Origin: Asterias amurensis
Lineage: Eukaryota; Echinodermata; Asteroidea; Forcipulatida; Asteriidae
Assembly (NCBI RefSeq): GCF_032118995.1
Contig: NC_092668.1
Span: 11,201,501 to 11,265,500 of the forward strand
Direction of reading: 5' to 3'
DNA: 64,000 nucleotides
The position numbers and the translations under genes were made by a program. Positions 1-10,934 of the stretch are shown here, piece by piece. The notes under the pieces are model-generated. The model had not been told where the DNA came from. It saw only the letters and a program-made list of their open reading frames with translations, and searched no databases. Within the stretch, counting starts at the first letter, position 1, and each line of letters begins with the position of its first letter.

Positions 1-284
1 GATATTTCTCCCTTACCCAAGACCATGGTTTACAATTCATCAGCAATTGTAAAGAAGTAGGGTTCCATCCTCACCCGTCGCAGCCGCCGATCTACGAAGA
101 AGGCCAACACGCTAAGATCTCTATCAATTCATCAATACAACTAATTGATATGCGGTGATGGTAGGGTGCTTTTGTTCATTTGTTTAGGTTTATCTTCCTG
201 TTAAGGGAACTCAAAAAACTCCAACGATGGGATATAAACTTCAAGCTGGCAACAGCCCGTCGCTTTCACTCAAATGTTGGTTCA

Positions 285-563
285 ACGTCTAATTGTGATT
301 CAGTAACTAGATGATAATACTTATTTAAGTCATTGTGATTTCAGCTGTTAGCTTGGTAGGATTCGTACCTACAACCTTGTGATTGCAAGTCCTGCAGTTA
401 ACACAGGTTTGCGTACAGCTCATAGTTTCAACTCGGAGAACACTGTGTTTGGATGTCTGTGGGCATCTACTTGGGGAAAATTCCAACATCCTGCCATTTC
501 AGCTATATGTTAAATTTCCAAATTTCATGTCTCCGCTTTCCGTAAGCTCTACCAGCTGAGTCA
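285..563 (-). repeat. tRNA-derived SINE, rearranged
   Basis: On the minus strand an A-box-like CTCAGCTGGTAGAGC (563-545) is separated by about 160 bases from a B-box side TTGTAGGTACGAATCC (about 379-364), followed by a body reaching about 285. The normal A-to-B distance is 30-60 bases, so extra DNA appears to lie between the boxes. Confidence 0.55.
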
Positions 564-1759
564 GGGATGTGATTTATCCGTTTTAAATCGAAAATCGTTG
601 TAAATGTAGTAAGATGAAGCAAGGTAACTTACGTAAAACTAAAGGACTAGGAGTGGGTGAATAATATGTGTGGGCAGACCATACCAAGAAGAACAAAGAC
701 ATGCTTCAATGGTTTGGAGAGGTATTCATGTGCTGGGGCATGGGCTCATTCGTATTTTTATGAAAGGAGGAACTTTCCATTTTATTTAAAGGATGGTTCA
801 GACCGTAGTAAATGGAACATAATACAGGGTGAGTCTGACGACTTGGCTGAAACATAATTACAGTAAGATCAAGTTCATAAAAACATGAAGGAAAAAAACT
901 AGATGAAACCCCCCAGATGGCAGAGTGGGACTTTTACAACCGAAGATAAATATATAAGCAGGCTTCATGCTTGCAAGCTTTTGCACTCGCAAGCTTTCAC
1001 GCTTTGCGCTTTCAGAGTTCAGTTTTTTTAGCCTATCATACCCCTGCAAAACGCACCACCTTCCCAACTTTTAAAAAGTAGTCTGGTTATATTATCTTGC
1101 ATGTACATAAACAATGTATTGTATCAGGGAAGAAGACATGGCTGACTCATTGGATGAGTAAGTTAAATGGGCATTTCAACCTTAGAGTATTAACCCAATA
1201 GAGACCACAGCAGCTGCAATTCATTTACCCATAACAAACATCTCACAAGTCAAATTAAAATAACTGTTGACTCAACTTTATGCCGAACTACATTTTTCAA
1301 ATTTTCGGTAAAGTTCTACAGGACTTTAATTTAGATATTCTGTCAACTTTAGTCTGATTTCTAATCTTTTTGCCCTTGGGAAAATCAAGAAAGACTGTGA
1401 TTAAATAGCTTGAAAATTATATTGAAGCCTTCACCATATGTACATTTGTCCATCTACATTTGTACATCTAGGTCATTCCTTGTACTCAATACAATTTCTA
1501 CTTTTTCCCATTAAGGACAAAATATCAAGCCTGACTGTACCAAAAAATGAACTTGGTGTAATAGGTGATCATCATGCAAACAAGTATTATCTGTGAAGTG
1601 TTCCAGAAATATTGGATAAGGTAGATATGCCAGGCCTCGGACTTTGTTCTCTAGCTTGGTAGAATTTTCTCTGTATGAGGAAAGCGTCATCTGTTGGAAT
1701 TTCACAAGATTAAACCAGGGTGCATGTTGGTGCAGAGGTTTTTACTCGAGAACAGGACG
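564..1759. other. No gene seen
   Basis: AT-rich sequence with short open frames only, none with recognisable similarity. I see no promoter, RNA gene or clear repeat. Confidence 0.5.
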
Positions 1760-1925
1760 CAATTTCATAGAGCTGCTTAAGCAGAAAGTATTGCTTAACA
1801 ATTTTCTGCTAAGCAGAAATGAGCAGGGTACCAGTCACAAATGGTACATGTGATATGGTGTTTTGGCTTGGTAACCTTATACTGGTAAGCGTTATTTCAC
1901 TGTGCTTAGCTATTTCTTGTGCCAG
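1760..1925. repeat. Family K element (AGCAGAAA-type), partial
   Basis: Contains ATTTCATAGAGCTGCTTAAG, TTTCTGCTAAGCAGAAATGA, CAGTCACAAATGGTACATGT and GGTAAGCGTTATTTCACTG, in the same order as at 46160-46340 and 54765-55112. The right end is missing. Confidence 0.6.
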
Positions 1926-3000
1926 TAGGCAAAGAGACCCTGTCCCCCTTGGAAATATAAAAGGAATTTATTTGTACATAAAATTATATCAAAAAATTCA
2001 ATCATAAGTGCTCTTTACTTTAAGGTCTTTATTTGTGGGCCCAAATGAGAGGTCAAAGGTCATGAAGGAACCACGAAGAGGTGGTCTCTCAAAGGTCCAA
2101 GGTATACAGGAATAATGCCAGTATGAAGTTTTAAAGAAAGAAATATATGAATGTTTGAATACAAATGGCTCGATGGGAAAGTTATGCTACTTTCAGTGTT
2201 ATGAACTGATGGCCAAAGTGGGAATTTGTACATTATTATATTTTCCTTTACTGCTTATTTATTTTATACTTTTCTGTTACAGGTTTTAAAGTATTTAATT
2301 TTCAGGCAAAAGTTTATTTTAGTGGAGGGATTTTGTTTCAGATGAAAAAAAAGCACAGGCTTGTGGACTGATAAGTTAGTTACCAAGAAGTAACTTTTTA
2401 TAAAAATGCTTAGATGTTTGTTAATAAACACTATTGTCTCATATACTATTGTTCAAATTATATATTAATATTTAATGAACATGTAAATAAAAAGAAACCC
2501 GCTTATCAACATTGCTTTTTCCGTTTCATTTGGAGTTTTAGTGTTGACGTTGAAAGTGTTGACGATGGTACTGTTGAAGTTGATAGTGTTGAAGTTGGTA
2601 GTGTGCAGGCTTGAGAGTTACACATAATGTTTTTTACCATTCTATGTTAAAACCATTCTGAATGGAATCGGTCATTAGGCAACCTTGTTCCCGTTAGTGT
2701 ACGATCTCGCCGAGTCGTCCCATTCACCCAATCCCACCCAATCCCACCCAAGAAAGCCTTATCTACACGGCGTGCTGTCCATGGTGATAATGCCCGTTGG
2801 CAAGAACGTGTTTCACTCGTGTTAAACAAAATGCTGTGGTCAGATTCAACAATTTCTGCAACTTTGAATTCAATAAAATACATCATAATATGAGTGGTAA
2901 CAGTTTGATTACAAAATATTCACTACTATTTTTTAATATTTTGTGTAACATTTTTACAAACTGTGAATATGTACTGTTTTTTGTTTGTTTCTTTGTTTCT
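1926..3000. other. Intergenic; one short tandem repeat
   Basis: No gene seen. A short repeat at 2543-2607 consists of variants of GTTGAAGTTGATAGT. Two ATCCCACCC copies lie near 2730-2750. Confidence 0.45.
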
Positions 3001-3088
3001 TTCTTTCTTTGTTTCTTTCTTTCTGTCTTTGCTTGCTTGTTTTTTTTTTTTTTTTCTCTCTTTTTTTTTTTTTTTTTGGGGGGGGGGC
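2985..3088. repeat. CTTT microsatellite with poly-T and poly-G runs
   Basis: TTTCTTTGTTTC-type repeats run into two poly-T tracts and a run of nine to ten G. Open frames here on both strands are low-complexity artefacts. Confidence 0.9.
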
Positions 3089-3104
3089 ATCTATGGCATA
3101 TAGT

Positions 3105-3270
3105 TTTTCCAACCTTTGTTCGCAAAAACGTGAGTTCTCGTTATCTCATGGTCTGGTGTTTGGTGTTCCCCAGGGATTAGTCCTTGGCCCCTGTTGTTTC
3201 TCGTCTGACTTCTTTATTTCTTCTGTGCCTCAGCACCTTTGCGCAAACCTTTATAAAATCTTGTTATTAT
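3105..3270 (+). mobile_element. LINE fragment with RT motif, internally deleted
   Basis: The plus strand encodes VFGVPQGLVLGPCCF, the GVPQGSVLGPLLF motif of non-LTR reverse transcriptases. It is followed within about 40 bases by TGCCTCAGCACCTTTGCGCA, which matches the 3' tail of the LINE fragment at 49275-49440. The element is therefore joined from motif to tail with most of the RT missing. Confidence 0.65.
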
Positions 3271-3280
3271 TGATGGCGTG

Positions 3281-3647
3281 TTAAAGACACTGGACACTAT
3301 TGGTGTTTGTCGAAGACCAGTCTTTCTCTCTTGGTGTATCTCAACATATGCATAATATAACAAACCTGTGAAAATTAAGGTCAGTCGGTCGTCAGAGTTG
3401 CGAGAATGAAAAAAAAACAAATGTCATCTGTGCTTTCAGATGCTTGATTTCAAGACCTCAAATTCTAAATCTGAGGTCTCGTAATCAAATTCGTGAAAAA
3501 TTACTTCTTTCTCGAAAACTACTACTTCAGAGGGAGCCGTTTCTCACACTGTTTTATACTATCAACCTCTCCCCATTACTCGTTACCAAGAAAAGTTTTA
3601 TGCTAATAATTATTTTGAGTAATTACCAATAGTGTCCACTGCCTTTA
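3281..3647 (+). repeat. Family A inverted-repeat element, full length
   Basis: Starts TTAAAGACACTGGACACTAT and ends CCAATAGTGTCCACTGCCTT. The centre carries GACCTCAAATTCTAAATCTG paired with GAGGTCTC, the usual inner palindrome. It abuts the LINE fragment to its left. Confidence 0.85.
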
Positions 3648-4084
3648 TTTAGATAAATAATGACTCGTCATTATTTCCAGCGGGACAACATTTACACAAA
3701 CTTTTAACGTTCGAGGTTTTTGACCTGTTACACAATATTCACTCGAGTAATGACCGATCGACTTTGGATTGGACCGTTGTTATCGAAATCATATCAATAT
3801 ATTGTTTAATTAATATTAGATTAATTGTAAGAATGAAAGCTTGAAGCTGTGGAGATACTGAAGTCCAAATGTCAAGAGTAATCTTGTGTTTACAAAAGAT
3901 CCAGACTGATTAATTTCCAAGATAATAGAGGTTATAAAGGCATTCAGATACTCTCCTAAAGTCCGATTATTGGGCCGTCAGAAAAATCGGCAAATTTGTA
4001 GTCTGAGAAGAGCATAATGTATGGGTAGCCCTGGCGGCCTTACACTTTCGTATTGTACTACAAAAGAGTCCTATAATAAAGGGC

Positions 4085-4428
4085 TGTATGTGTATGCTTG
4101 CGGTCATCAAACGACACTACCCGTCTTGTCGAACACAAAATAAACCACAGATCTCTTGCTTCAGCTGCTGACAAATCCTTCTCTTTAGCCGCTCCTAAAC
4201 TTTGGAATAGTCTCCCCCATCTCTGCGCTCTGCTGATGCACTTCTTATTTTTAAGAAGCATCTGAAATCACACCTGTTCCCACAATGATTGTTTTACTGT
4301 TTGGTTTAACTTGCATTTTGCCTCTTCGCTTATTTGTTTCTCTGTTTCATCACAAACCGCTGTGGTCTTGATGAAATGGCGGTATATAAAACATGTTTGT
4401 ATGTTTGTATGTATGTATGTATGTAGGT
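4085..4428 (+). mobile_element. LINE 3' end with ATGT-repeat tail
   Basis: The plus strand encodes SFSLAAPKLWNSLP, typical of the C-terminus of CR1/L2-type LINE ORF2, then a short 3' region with CTTGATGAAATGGCGGTAT, and ends in TATGTATGTATGTATG. The coding part is degenerate. Confidence 0.75.
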
Positions 4429-5612
4429 CGGCCCTTGTACAATTTTCATTCACTCTACTTCTAAGGGCCATTATAAAAGTTTCCCAAAACTTGTTCAGTT
4501 AAAAGTCAGCAGGACCAGTGCATCTCTTTGGAACTCCTTGCCTGGTGCATGCTTCCCTCCATCCTACAATCTAAACTATTTTAGGGGCAATAGGCATTTC
4601 CTGCCATCGGCTCCTCGAGTTATTTTCATCCTATAGTTTCTCCCCGTAGCCCCCAAGGGTGCATTTGAGTCTTGCTATACCCTAGGGCCTATTGCTTTCA
4701 AATCAACACGAATCAAACAAGTTGGGCATCATTTTAATTTATTTCATAAATAAAATAACAACCCGCAAATATTTTGAATTTTTACCTTTAAAATACCAGA
4801 GAATTCGACAAAGTAAGAAGCTGTATTTTGTTTGGTATGTTGGGAACACAAGTACCCTTCTACGCATGCCCGAATGCACAAGGAACATACGTCATCGAGT
4901 AAAATTCAAAACAAAGCTTTTTCCATAAAGGTGTTTTAGCTTGGTTCGTCATGAGTTGTGTCCAGCAATTCAAAAAAAATCTTCTCATTCTGTGGAGTTC
5001 TTTGGAAACTTTGTGTGTAAAGTGCTATGAGTAAAAACAAAATTTTAAACAAAAATTGGCACTTAAAATAAAATAAAACAATAATAGCGTATACGTCGCA
5101 ATTTGTTTTTAGTAATTTCATTGTTTTTATGGTGGCTGGAATTCTTATCATCTTAAGAATTAGTTACAGATTCTAATGTTTCTGTTCAGAGCAACACAAG
5201 AAGCATAGTTTTCAATGCTTATTCACTGACGATCATTTCATGAAATGGAGATTAAAAAGGAAAAAGTTGCCGAAATGTATGTGGTGTGTATAATAATGCG
5301 AAGTTGTTTTACATGGTTTAGTTAGTGAGCGCGCAGTTTGTGACGTTGCGCATTGATATACAGCGACTGAACTTCATCTGCCTATCAGAAATTGATACTG
5401 CGCTAAAACTTTAGCAAAAATTGGTTGCCAGTCGACTAACTAGCTTCGGAAATGCTCACTCATCAGGCTCGGTGGTATTCGGCTATTAGACCTAAAATGG
5501 TATACGTGTATTACGTTGGACGTACTAAATATTTGAGAATTTAAGAGTTGCGAAGTAACTTAGGCCCTATGTAAATATTTGTTGTTGGTGGGAAAAGTGT
5601 ATTGTTCAGTTA
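4429..5612. other. 3' flank of GPx gene 1; no further gene seen
   Basis: This should contain the GPx gene 1 3'UTR and its SECIS. Candidate ATGA-containing stretches were read on the minus strand (near 5465 and 5235), but none gave a convincing two-helix SECIS with an AA-containing loop. Confidence 0.4.
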
Positions 5613-7934
5613 TTAGTCTCTCTTCTGCAGCAAGGAGTCGATATCGTTCTTGACCATGGCTGGAATTACAACGGGGTCGTACCGCTTAACTGGTATCCCG
5701 TTTTGATCAACCAAAAACTTCTGGAAGTTCCATGTGATGTCATTGATGGTTATGGGCGACCAGTAGAAATTCTTCGGGTCACCAATCTCTGTTTTAACAG
5801 CAGGACAAGCGGCCTGGAAGATGAAACAAAATAAATGCTTAGTTAATGAGTTAATTAATTAAAAGTGGCCTCCTACAAAACTCGCATCCGTCACTCTTAA
5901 CATACAGCAGCATGAATGGTTGACAAGGTGCTGTGGTGCAATATGCAGCCAATCAGACCATAATGAGCATAATATTTAAGACACTGGACACTACATGTAG
6001 TGGTAATTGTCAAAGACCAGTCTCAACATCTGCATAAAATAACAAACCTGTGAAATTTTGAGCTCAATCGGTCGTCGAAGTTGCAAGATAATAATGAAAG
6101 AAAAAACACCTTTGTCACACGAGGTTGTGTGCTTTCATATGCTTGATTTCGAGACCTCAAAATCTAATGCTGACGTGTCTAAATCAAAATCGTGGAAAAA
6201 CTACTTCTTTCTCGAAAACTACGTCACTTCAGAGGGAGCCGTTTCTCACAATGTTTTATACAATCAGTACCTTTAAAATGATCATTTAATGAATGTTTTA
6301 AAGGAACTTAAGTGAGAAAAGAGCTCTGCATTGTCAATATTGATTGAATAATTATTATTAGACAGTGTTACATTACTTTCAAAACTAGGCGGGCGCCTTG
6401 TTTATTGTGTGCTCTTTTTACAGTTCGAGGTTTGTGTCTATAGATACCTTCTAAAGTCAAAGTACCGAGTCGGGAAAGTACTAGGTGCAAACAGTAGGCC
6501 TACACACGTCGATTTAAAAGGATGTAAAACCGAAATAATCTTTTAGACTGGTAAGCACTTTGCAGCGATTGTTCACAATTGTAACTCGTGCCTTCTTGTG
6601 CATACAGGAGGGCTTATATACACCCAGAAAATCAAACTTCACTGAACCCAGGTCTTTATCAAGTCAGTATGGTTTCATACGCAGATATAAAAAACAACCG
6701 ATTATATGCAGTCTATGTTTCGACGGTGTAGTCATAATCGTAGCACGCAACAATTTCATACCAGGAAAAGTTCTAACTGTATATTGTGGACATTATAAAC
6801 CAACCTTTAAAAAGTTTGAAACTCAAATGAGTATAGGCCTATAAGTTGAAAATGTTACTTGGTTTTAACAGTGTCTGTCGTGAAAAGCTTTACAATCTAA
6901 CGACACTGCTTAAACTGAGTTGAATAATGCATTTACAGAAAGTTTTACCATAGCCCAAGGACACCACTGAAAGTTCGCCATTATGTAAGCAATAAATTAC
7001 CATAACAGTTGACATCAGATTCCATTGTATTGCACGGCAGTAAAAGCCACCATGCCTATTGAAATACTTGACTGATTTGACTACACATTGGAACTTGAAA
7101 TCGGGCTTTTGCAACTTCTGTAAAAACTTTTACCTTTATAGGAAAAAGGTGCCGGATGCTGATGTGCAGTCGTGTATGCTTTGTTATTAAATGATAATAA
7201 TGAAAACTGAATAATGAAAGGGCCTATGCATGTTCTCATCGGTAAAGGGGAAATTGTTAATTTCATAACTTTCCGTATGGCGCCACCACTTTTTCTACTT
7301 ATCATAAAAAAAAGGTATCTCATTGAGGTAGATTAGATACTATATTATTTCATATCGAATGAAAAAGTGGTGGACCCATAGGGAACTTTTCCGCCTCCGT
7401 GATCTATCAGACCTCGATATTGTATGTACTGTTTTTACGAAATAAAATAAATTTTAAGGTAGAGGAAATGCACCATGTCCTTACCCGGAGAGATTTATAC
7501 AGAGGGTCGGCATTTTCACCGTTCACTTCAACTTTCTGGAACATCGGGAAGGTCGGAGCAAAACCGCCCGCGGGACGAACATACTTGAGGAAGTTCAGAA
7601 TCTCGTTATTGGCTGCAGGTTCTTGAAGTAGAAACTGGTTGCAAGGGAAGCCTAGGACCTCCACCTTGCCGTCATACTCCTTACGTAGTGCATTCAGTAA
7701 GGGGTACTGGAAGGCCAGACCTCAGAAGCTGGCCACATTGACGATCAGCAAGACCTTGCCTTTGTACTCAGACAGCTTGAAAGTCTTGGACCCGTCGATG
7801 GTGGTGACGGTGTGCCCATGGATGGACTGATCGGAGGTGTTGCATGTGGAGTCCATGAAGGCTGATGAGTGACCCGGGACTACAAGAAGGGTAGTCAGGG
7901 CGAGTGCAAGCCCCGCAAGGCTTGGCTGTAACAT
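5613..7934 (-). CDS. Secreted selenocysteine glutathione peroxidase (GPx3-like), gene 1
   Basis: Two exons on the minus strand: 7934-7485 and 5813-5613, phase 0, intron GT-AG (7484-5814). The product is 216 aa and should reduce hydroperoxides with glutathione or a similar thiol outside the cell. A signal peptide (LALALTTLLVVPG core) precedes the peroxidase fold. The motif VNVASF-U-GLAFQYP has an in-frame TGA at 7724-7722 at the catalytic position (residue 71), and the frame continues cleanly after it, so TGA is read as selenocysteine. The other tetrad residues are visible: Gln and Asn in FPCNQF and Trp in DITWNF. I chose the ATG at 7934 because it has a CACCACCATG context and lies about 60 bases after a TATAAATA box; an upstream in-frame ATG at 7955 would add 7 residues but sits too near the expected cap site. 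No SECIS element was convincingly found in the 3' flank (4900-5612). The intron holds a family A element (5976-6266) and a family G element (7266-7394). A cysteine-type homologue or pseudogene is unlikely given the intact frame. Confidence 0.92.
5976..6266 (+). repeat. Family A element, 3' truncated, in GPx gene 1 intron
   Basis: Begins AAGACACTGGACACTA, with a small insertion (CATGTAGTGG) near the start, and ends abruptly after TCACAATGTTTTATACAATC. Confidence 0.75.
7266..7394. repeat. Family G palindromic element, copy 1
   Basis: Inverted ends CTTTCCGTATGGCGCCACCA and AAAAGTGGTGGACCCATAGG flank GGTATCTCATTGAGGTAGAT. It matches 45741-45873 and a partial copy at 19985-20063. Confidence 0.75.
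7722..7724 (-). other. Selenocysteine UGA codon, GPx gene 1
   Basis: An in-frame TGA between VNVASF and GLAFQYP, exactly at the active-site Sec of glutathione peroxidases. GPx homology continues in the same frame on both sides, which is how a recoded stop differs from a true one. Confidence 0.9.
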
Positions 7935-7992
7935 GGTGGTGCTTTGATCATCCACCTGTGTCGACTGTGGTCTTTACAAAGTGAATGGGTTG

Positions 7993-8000
7993 TATTTATA
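7993..8000 (-). promoter_or_regulatory. TATA box of GPx gene 1
   Basis: The minus strand reads TATAAATA about 59 bases before the preferred start codon at 7934. A cap site about 30 bases downstream would leave a leader of roughly 30 bases before the CACCACCATG start. Inferred from sequence and spacing only. Confidence 0.5.
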
Positions 8001-8156
8001 CTATTGAACAAAAATGAACATCTGACTGACTTCGAATAATTAGATACAGATATCACAAGGGGGCGCTGTGGAATCTGGTTTATTTTTTTGACAATGTTTC
8101 AGCAGCCATAAACGAGAGAAAGTTTTAAATGAAGCCGTTATCTGATGGTTTGCCAA

Positions 8157-8242
8157 TTAAAGGCAGTGGACACTATTGGTAATTGTCAAAGACTTGCCTC
8201 CACAGTTGGTGTATCTCAACATATGCATAAGGTAATAAGCCA
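8157..8242 (+). repeat. Family A element, 5' piece only
   Basis: TTAAAGGCAGTGGACACTAT through CAACATATGCATAAGGTAAT, then replaced by the 125-base tandem array. Confidence 0.75.
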
Positions 8243-8246
8243 TATA

Positions 8247-8705
8247 GCAAGCATTCGCTATATGTGGCATGAATGCTCAATTTTTGGTGTATCACAAGGT
8301 TCTGTGTTTGGCCCTTTGCGACCATTTGCTGTGTGATCCATTTTGGTGTACCACAAGGTAAGGCATAGCAAGCATTCGCTGTGTCTTCGCACGAATGCTC
8401 CTGTTTGGTGTACCACAAGGGTCTGTGTTTGGCCCTATAGCGAGCATTTGCTGTGCGAATGCGCCAATTTGTTGTACCACGGTTAAGTCATAGCAAGCAT
8501 ACACTGTGTCTTCGCGCGAATGCTCCATTTTTGGTGTACCACAAGGGTCTATGTTTGGCCCTAGAGCGAGCATTTTCTGTGCGAAAGCGCCATTTTGGTG
8601 TACCACGGTTAAGTCATAGCATGCATTCGCTGTGTCTTCGCACGAATGCTCCATTTTGGTATCCATCACGGTTCTACATTCGGCCCTAGCAAGCGTTTGC
8701 TGAAC
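8247..8705. repeat. Tandem array, about 125-base unit, with embedded GVPQGSV-GP-like motif
   Basis: About 3.7 units start near 8247, 8368, 8493 and 8619 (spacings 121, 125, 126). Each unit begins GCAAGCATTCGCTGTG and contains one long and one short copy of a TTTTGGTGTACCACAAGGG motif, which reads FGVPQGSVFGP on the plus strand. That resembles the GVPQGSVLGP motif of LINE reverse transcriptases. The array starts directly after a truncated 5' part of a family A element (8157-8242) and lies between the two divergent GPx genes. No long conserved frame spans the array, so it is treated as a repeat. Confidence 0.8.
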
Positions 8706-9216
8706 ATGTTTGAATACTCCACGTTGATGTTTATCAGGTTACATAAATCTTTTATAATGAATTTTTTGGGGGGCCAGGTCTTGAGAGATAAACCTGGCAT
8801 TGACTATAAATCAAAGCTGATCAAGATTCACATCTAATGTGATAAAAGTAATGTACACAACACCGTGTTTACATAATAGGAAAACAAGCGAATAATATTT
8901 AGTTTTAATAAAGGCATCATTTTTAGTGTACTCATATTTCTATGGTTTGACAATACTTTAGTTAATGCTACGAACGCTCATGTAGATGTTTTTATATATA
9001 CTTTAGTTAGTCTTTAAGTGTATATATACACTATATACCTTCCTTTTGTAATATGGCTTGAGGGTTTGAGAGGAAGTAGAAACGGTTAACGACATTACAC
9101 CAATATCAAGATTCATTTTAAGCCGCTTAGCAACAAAAGTCCAAAGTTCATCTTGATAGCCTCTGAGGGACGATAAGACTACCGGGTATTACAGAAAACC
9201 CATAGTCGTCGGCAAG
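8706..9216. other. 5' flank of GPx gene 2
   Basis: AT-rich; TATA-like ATATATACACTATATACC near 9020-9040. No other feature recognised. Confidence 0.4.
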
Positions 9217-10725
9217 ATGCGAAGCATAGCGGGCCTAGTGTTCGCTCTCCTAGCGCTCCCGGGCGCCCTGGGGCTCGCAGAGTCCCGATGCACGGGCAAC
9301 GCCACGAGCACCATACACGGTTTCAAATTCACCACCATTGATGGCTCGCAGGAGATCGAGCTTTCCCAATACAAGGGGAAGATCGTCATCGTCATCAATG
9401 TGGCGAGCTTTTGAGGGTTGGTTTTCCAGTACCCCTTGCTGAATGCACTACGCAGGGAGTACGCGGGAGATTTGGAGGTTCTGGCTTTTCCATGCAACCA
9501 GTTCAATCTACAGGAACCGGCGTCTAATGATGAGCTGATGAACCTGTTGCGGTACGTCAGGCCGGGTGATGACTACGTGCCGACTTTCCCAGTGTTTCAA
9601 AAGCTGGAAGTGAACGGGGCGAACGAGCATGCGATGTACACACACCTAAAGGTTGGTAAAGAGGAATACAGTAAACCTGGATACTCGGTAGCAAGCGGTA
9701 GGTCTTAATATAGTAAAATCCCGGTTAAAGCAATGGACACACTATTGGTACTTGTCAAAGACCAGTTTTCTCACTTGGTGTATCTCAACATATGCATATA
9801 TAATAACAAACCTGTGAAAATTTGAGCTCAATCGGAAATAATAATGAAAGAAAAACACCCTTGTCACATGAAGTTGTGTGCTTCTAAATCTGAGGTCTAG
9901 AAATTATTTTGAGTAATTACCAATAGTGTACACTGCCTTTAACATCGTTTCAAATCAGCTTAGTTTTGTGACGTTGTCTAGGGTCCCAGGAAAATCTTTC
10001 CGCCTGAGATCCTGTCCCTCACGTGGGTTGTAGTTAGGAGGAGGATTCAAAAGAGGGCGCTATCGGAAGAAGTTTGTACACAGTTCGCCGTATGTGGGGA
10101 CCGAATCTCTGGTGGGACAGAATCTCCTGTCACTATGTGATTTTAACTTTTTATATCACAAACCTTAGTTTTGTCGTCACACATTGCATAGTAGGTTTGA
10201 TTGCGGTAGTGTTAAAAGTGTTATACATGACGTAGTTCAAAAAAGAACCGATGATTCAGAGACATAACTCGGCATACAGGCATTTATACACAATACATAA
10301 CAAAATTTGACAAAAAGATGGGCTGCCTTGGGATAAAGGCAAAAGTAAAGGGGAAAGATACAACCAAAAAGGTGTGCGCACCGAAAACTCACTACAATGC
10401 CTTTGTCTTATTGTTGTCTCTTTTGTTCTCTCGTTTGTTTCAGAGCTACTGTCCGACAGTCCAAACTCGCATTGGTGAGAGGAGCTCCATGTTCTGGGAC
10501 CCAGTCAGCGTGAATGACATCACATGGAACTTCCAGAAGTTTCTGATTGACGCTGAGGGCGTCCCATACAAGCGCTTCGACCCTCCGACCCTCCCTGCGC
10601 AGCTTAAAGATGACATCGATATGTTGATTAAAATGAGAGATAGTAATATGGCCACTTCGCCCCCTAAGGTTGAAACGTCAACTGAGAGTACTAGTGGGGC
10701 GACTTCATCCAAGTCATTCTGGTAG
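9217..10725 (+). CDS. Secreted selenocysteine glutathione peroxidase (GPx3-like), gene 2
   Basis: Two exons: 9217-9651 and 10444-10725, phase 0, donor AAG|GTTGGT, acceptor TTTGTTTCAG. The product is 238 aa. The signal peptide is MRSIAGLVFALLALPGALG. The catalytic motif is INVASF-U-GLVFQYP with TGA at 9412-9414 (residue 66). FPCNQF supplies Gln and Asn, and DITWNFQKFL supplies Trp. The intron interrupts the protein at the same place as in gene 1 (after SLR there, HLK here), so the two are duplicates in opposite orientation. Compared with gene 1 it has a Ser/Thr-rich C-terminal tail of about 24 residues ending SSKSFW. The expected role is extracellular hydroperoxide reduction. The intron carries an internally deleted family A element (9725-9942). 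A SECIS element should lie after 10725; I could not identify one with confidence among the poly-T runs there. TATA-like ATATATACACTATATACC lies near 9020-9040. Confidence 0.91.
9412..9414 (+). other. Selenocysteine UGA codon, GPx gene 2
   Basis: An in-frame TGA between VASF and GLVFQYPLLNALR at the position of the GPx catalytic Sec. The peroxidase frame continues for 79 codons to a good splice donor. Confidence 0.9.
9725..9942 (+). repeat. Family A element, internally deleted, in GPx gene 2 intron
   Basis: Both ends are present (TTAAAGCAATGGACACACTA; CAATAGTGTACACTGCCTTT), but the segment from the inner palindrome to the 3' quarter is missing. Confidence 0.8.
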
Positions 10726-10934
10726 ACAAGAACATAATCGAGTGATAATTTAAAAGATTTTTTTTTTATATAAAATTGTCTGTGAAATGTCAGCAAAGAA
10801 AACATCCTTAATCATAAACTATAATCCCACTTCTCTTGACTGAAAATGCTGGGTTTTTTTTTTTTGTTTTTTTTTTTTTTAAATATGTCAAGACATTGAG
10901 CCACATAATGGAATGATTGAATCTTTAGTTGGTT
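10726..10934. other. GPx gene 2 3' flank with poly-T tracts
   Basis: Likely 3'UTR. Two long T runs lie at 10760-10880. No SECIS fold was resolved. Confidence 0.35.

Noticed and set aside
2883-3284. Lys-rich and Phe-rich frames
   Set aside because: CTTT and poly-T low-complexity DNA on both strands.
5161-5260. Hairpin AAGCAT...ATGCTT as the SECIS of GPx gene 1
   Set aside because: An ATGA and an AA lie nearby, but the helix between them does not pair well and the spacing is off; not called.
8292-8689. 125- and 78-codon frames with repeated peptide
   Set aside because: Translation of the 125-base tandem array; no start context and no family match apart from the short RT-like motif.
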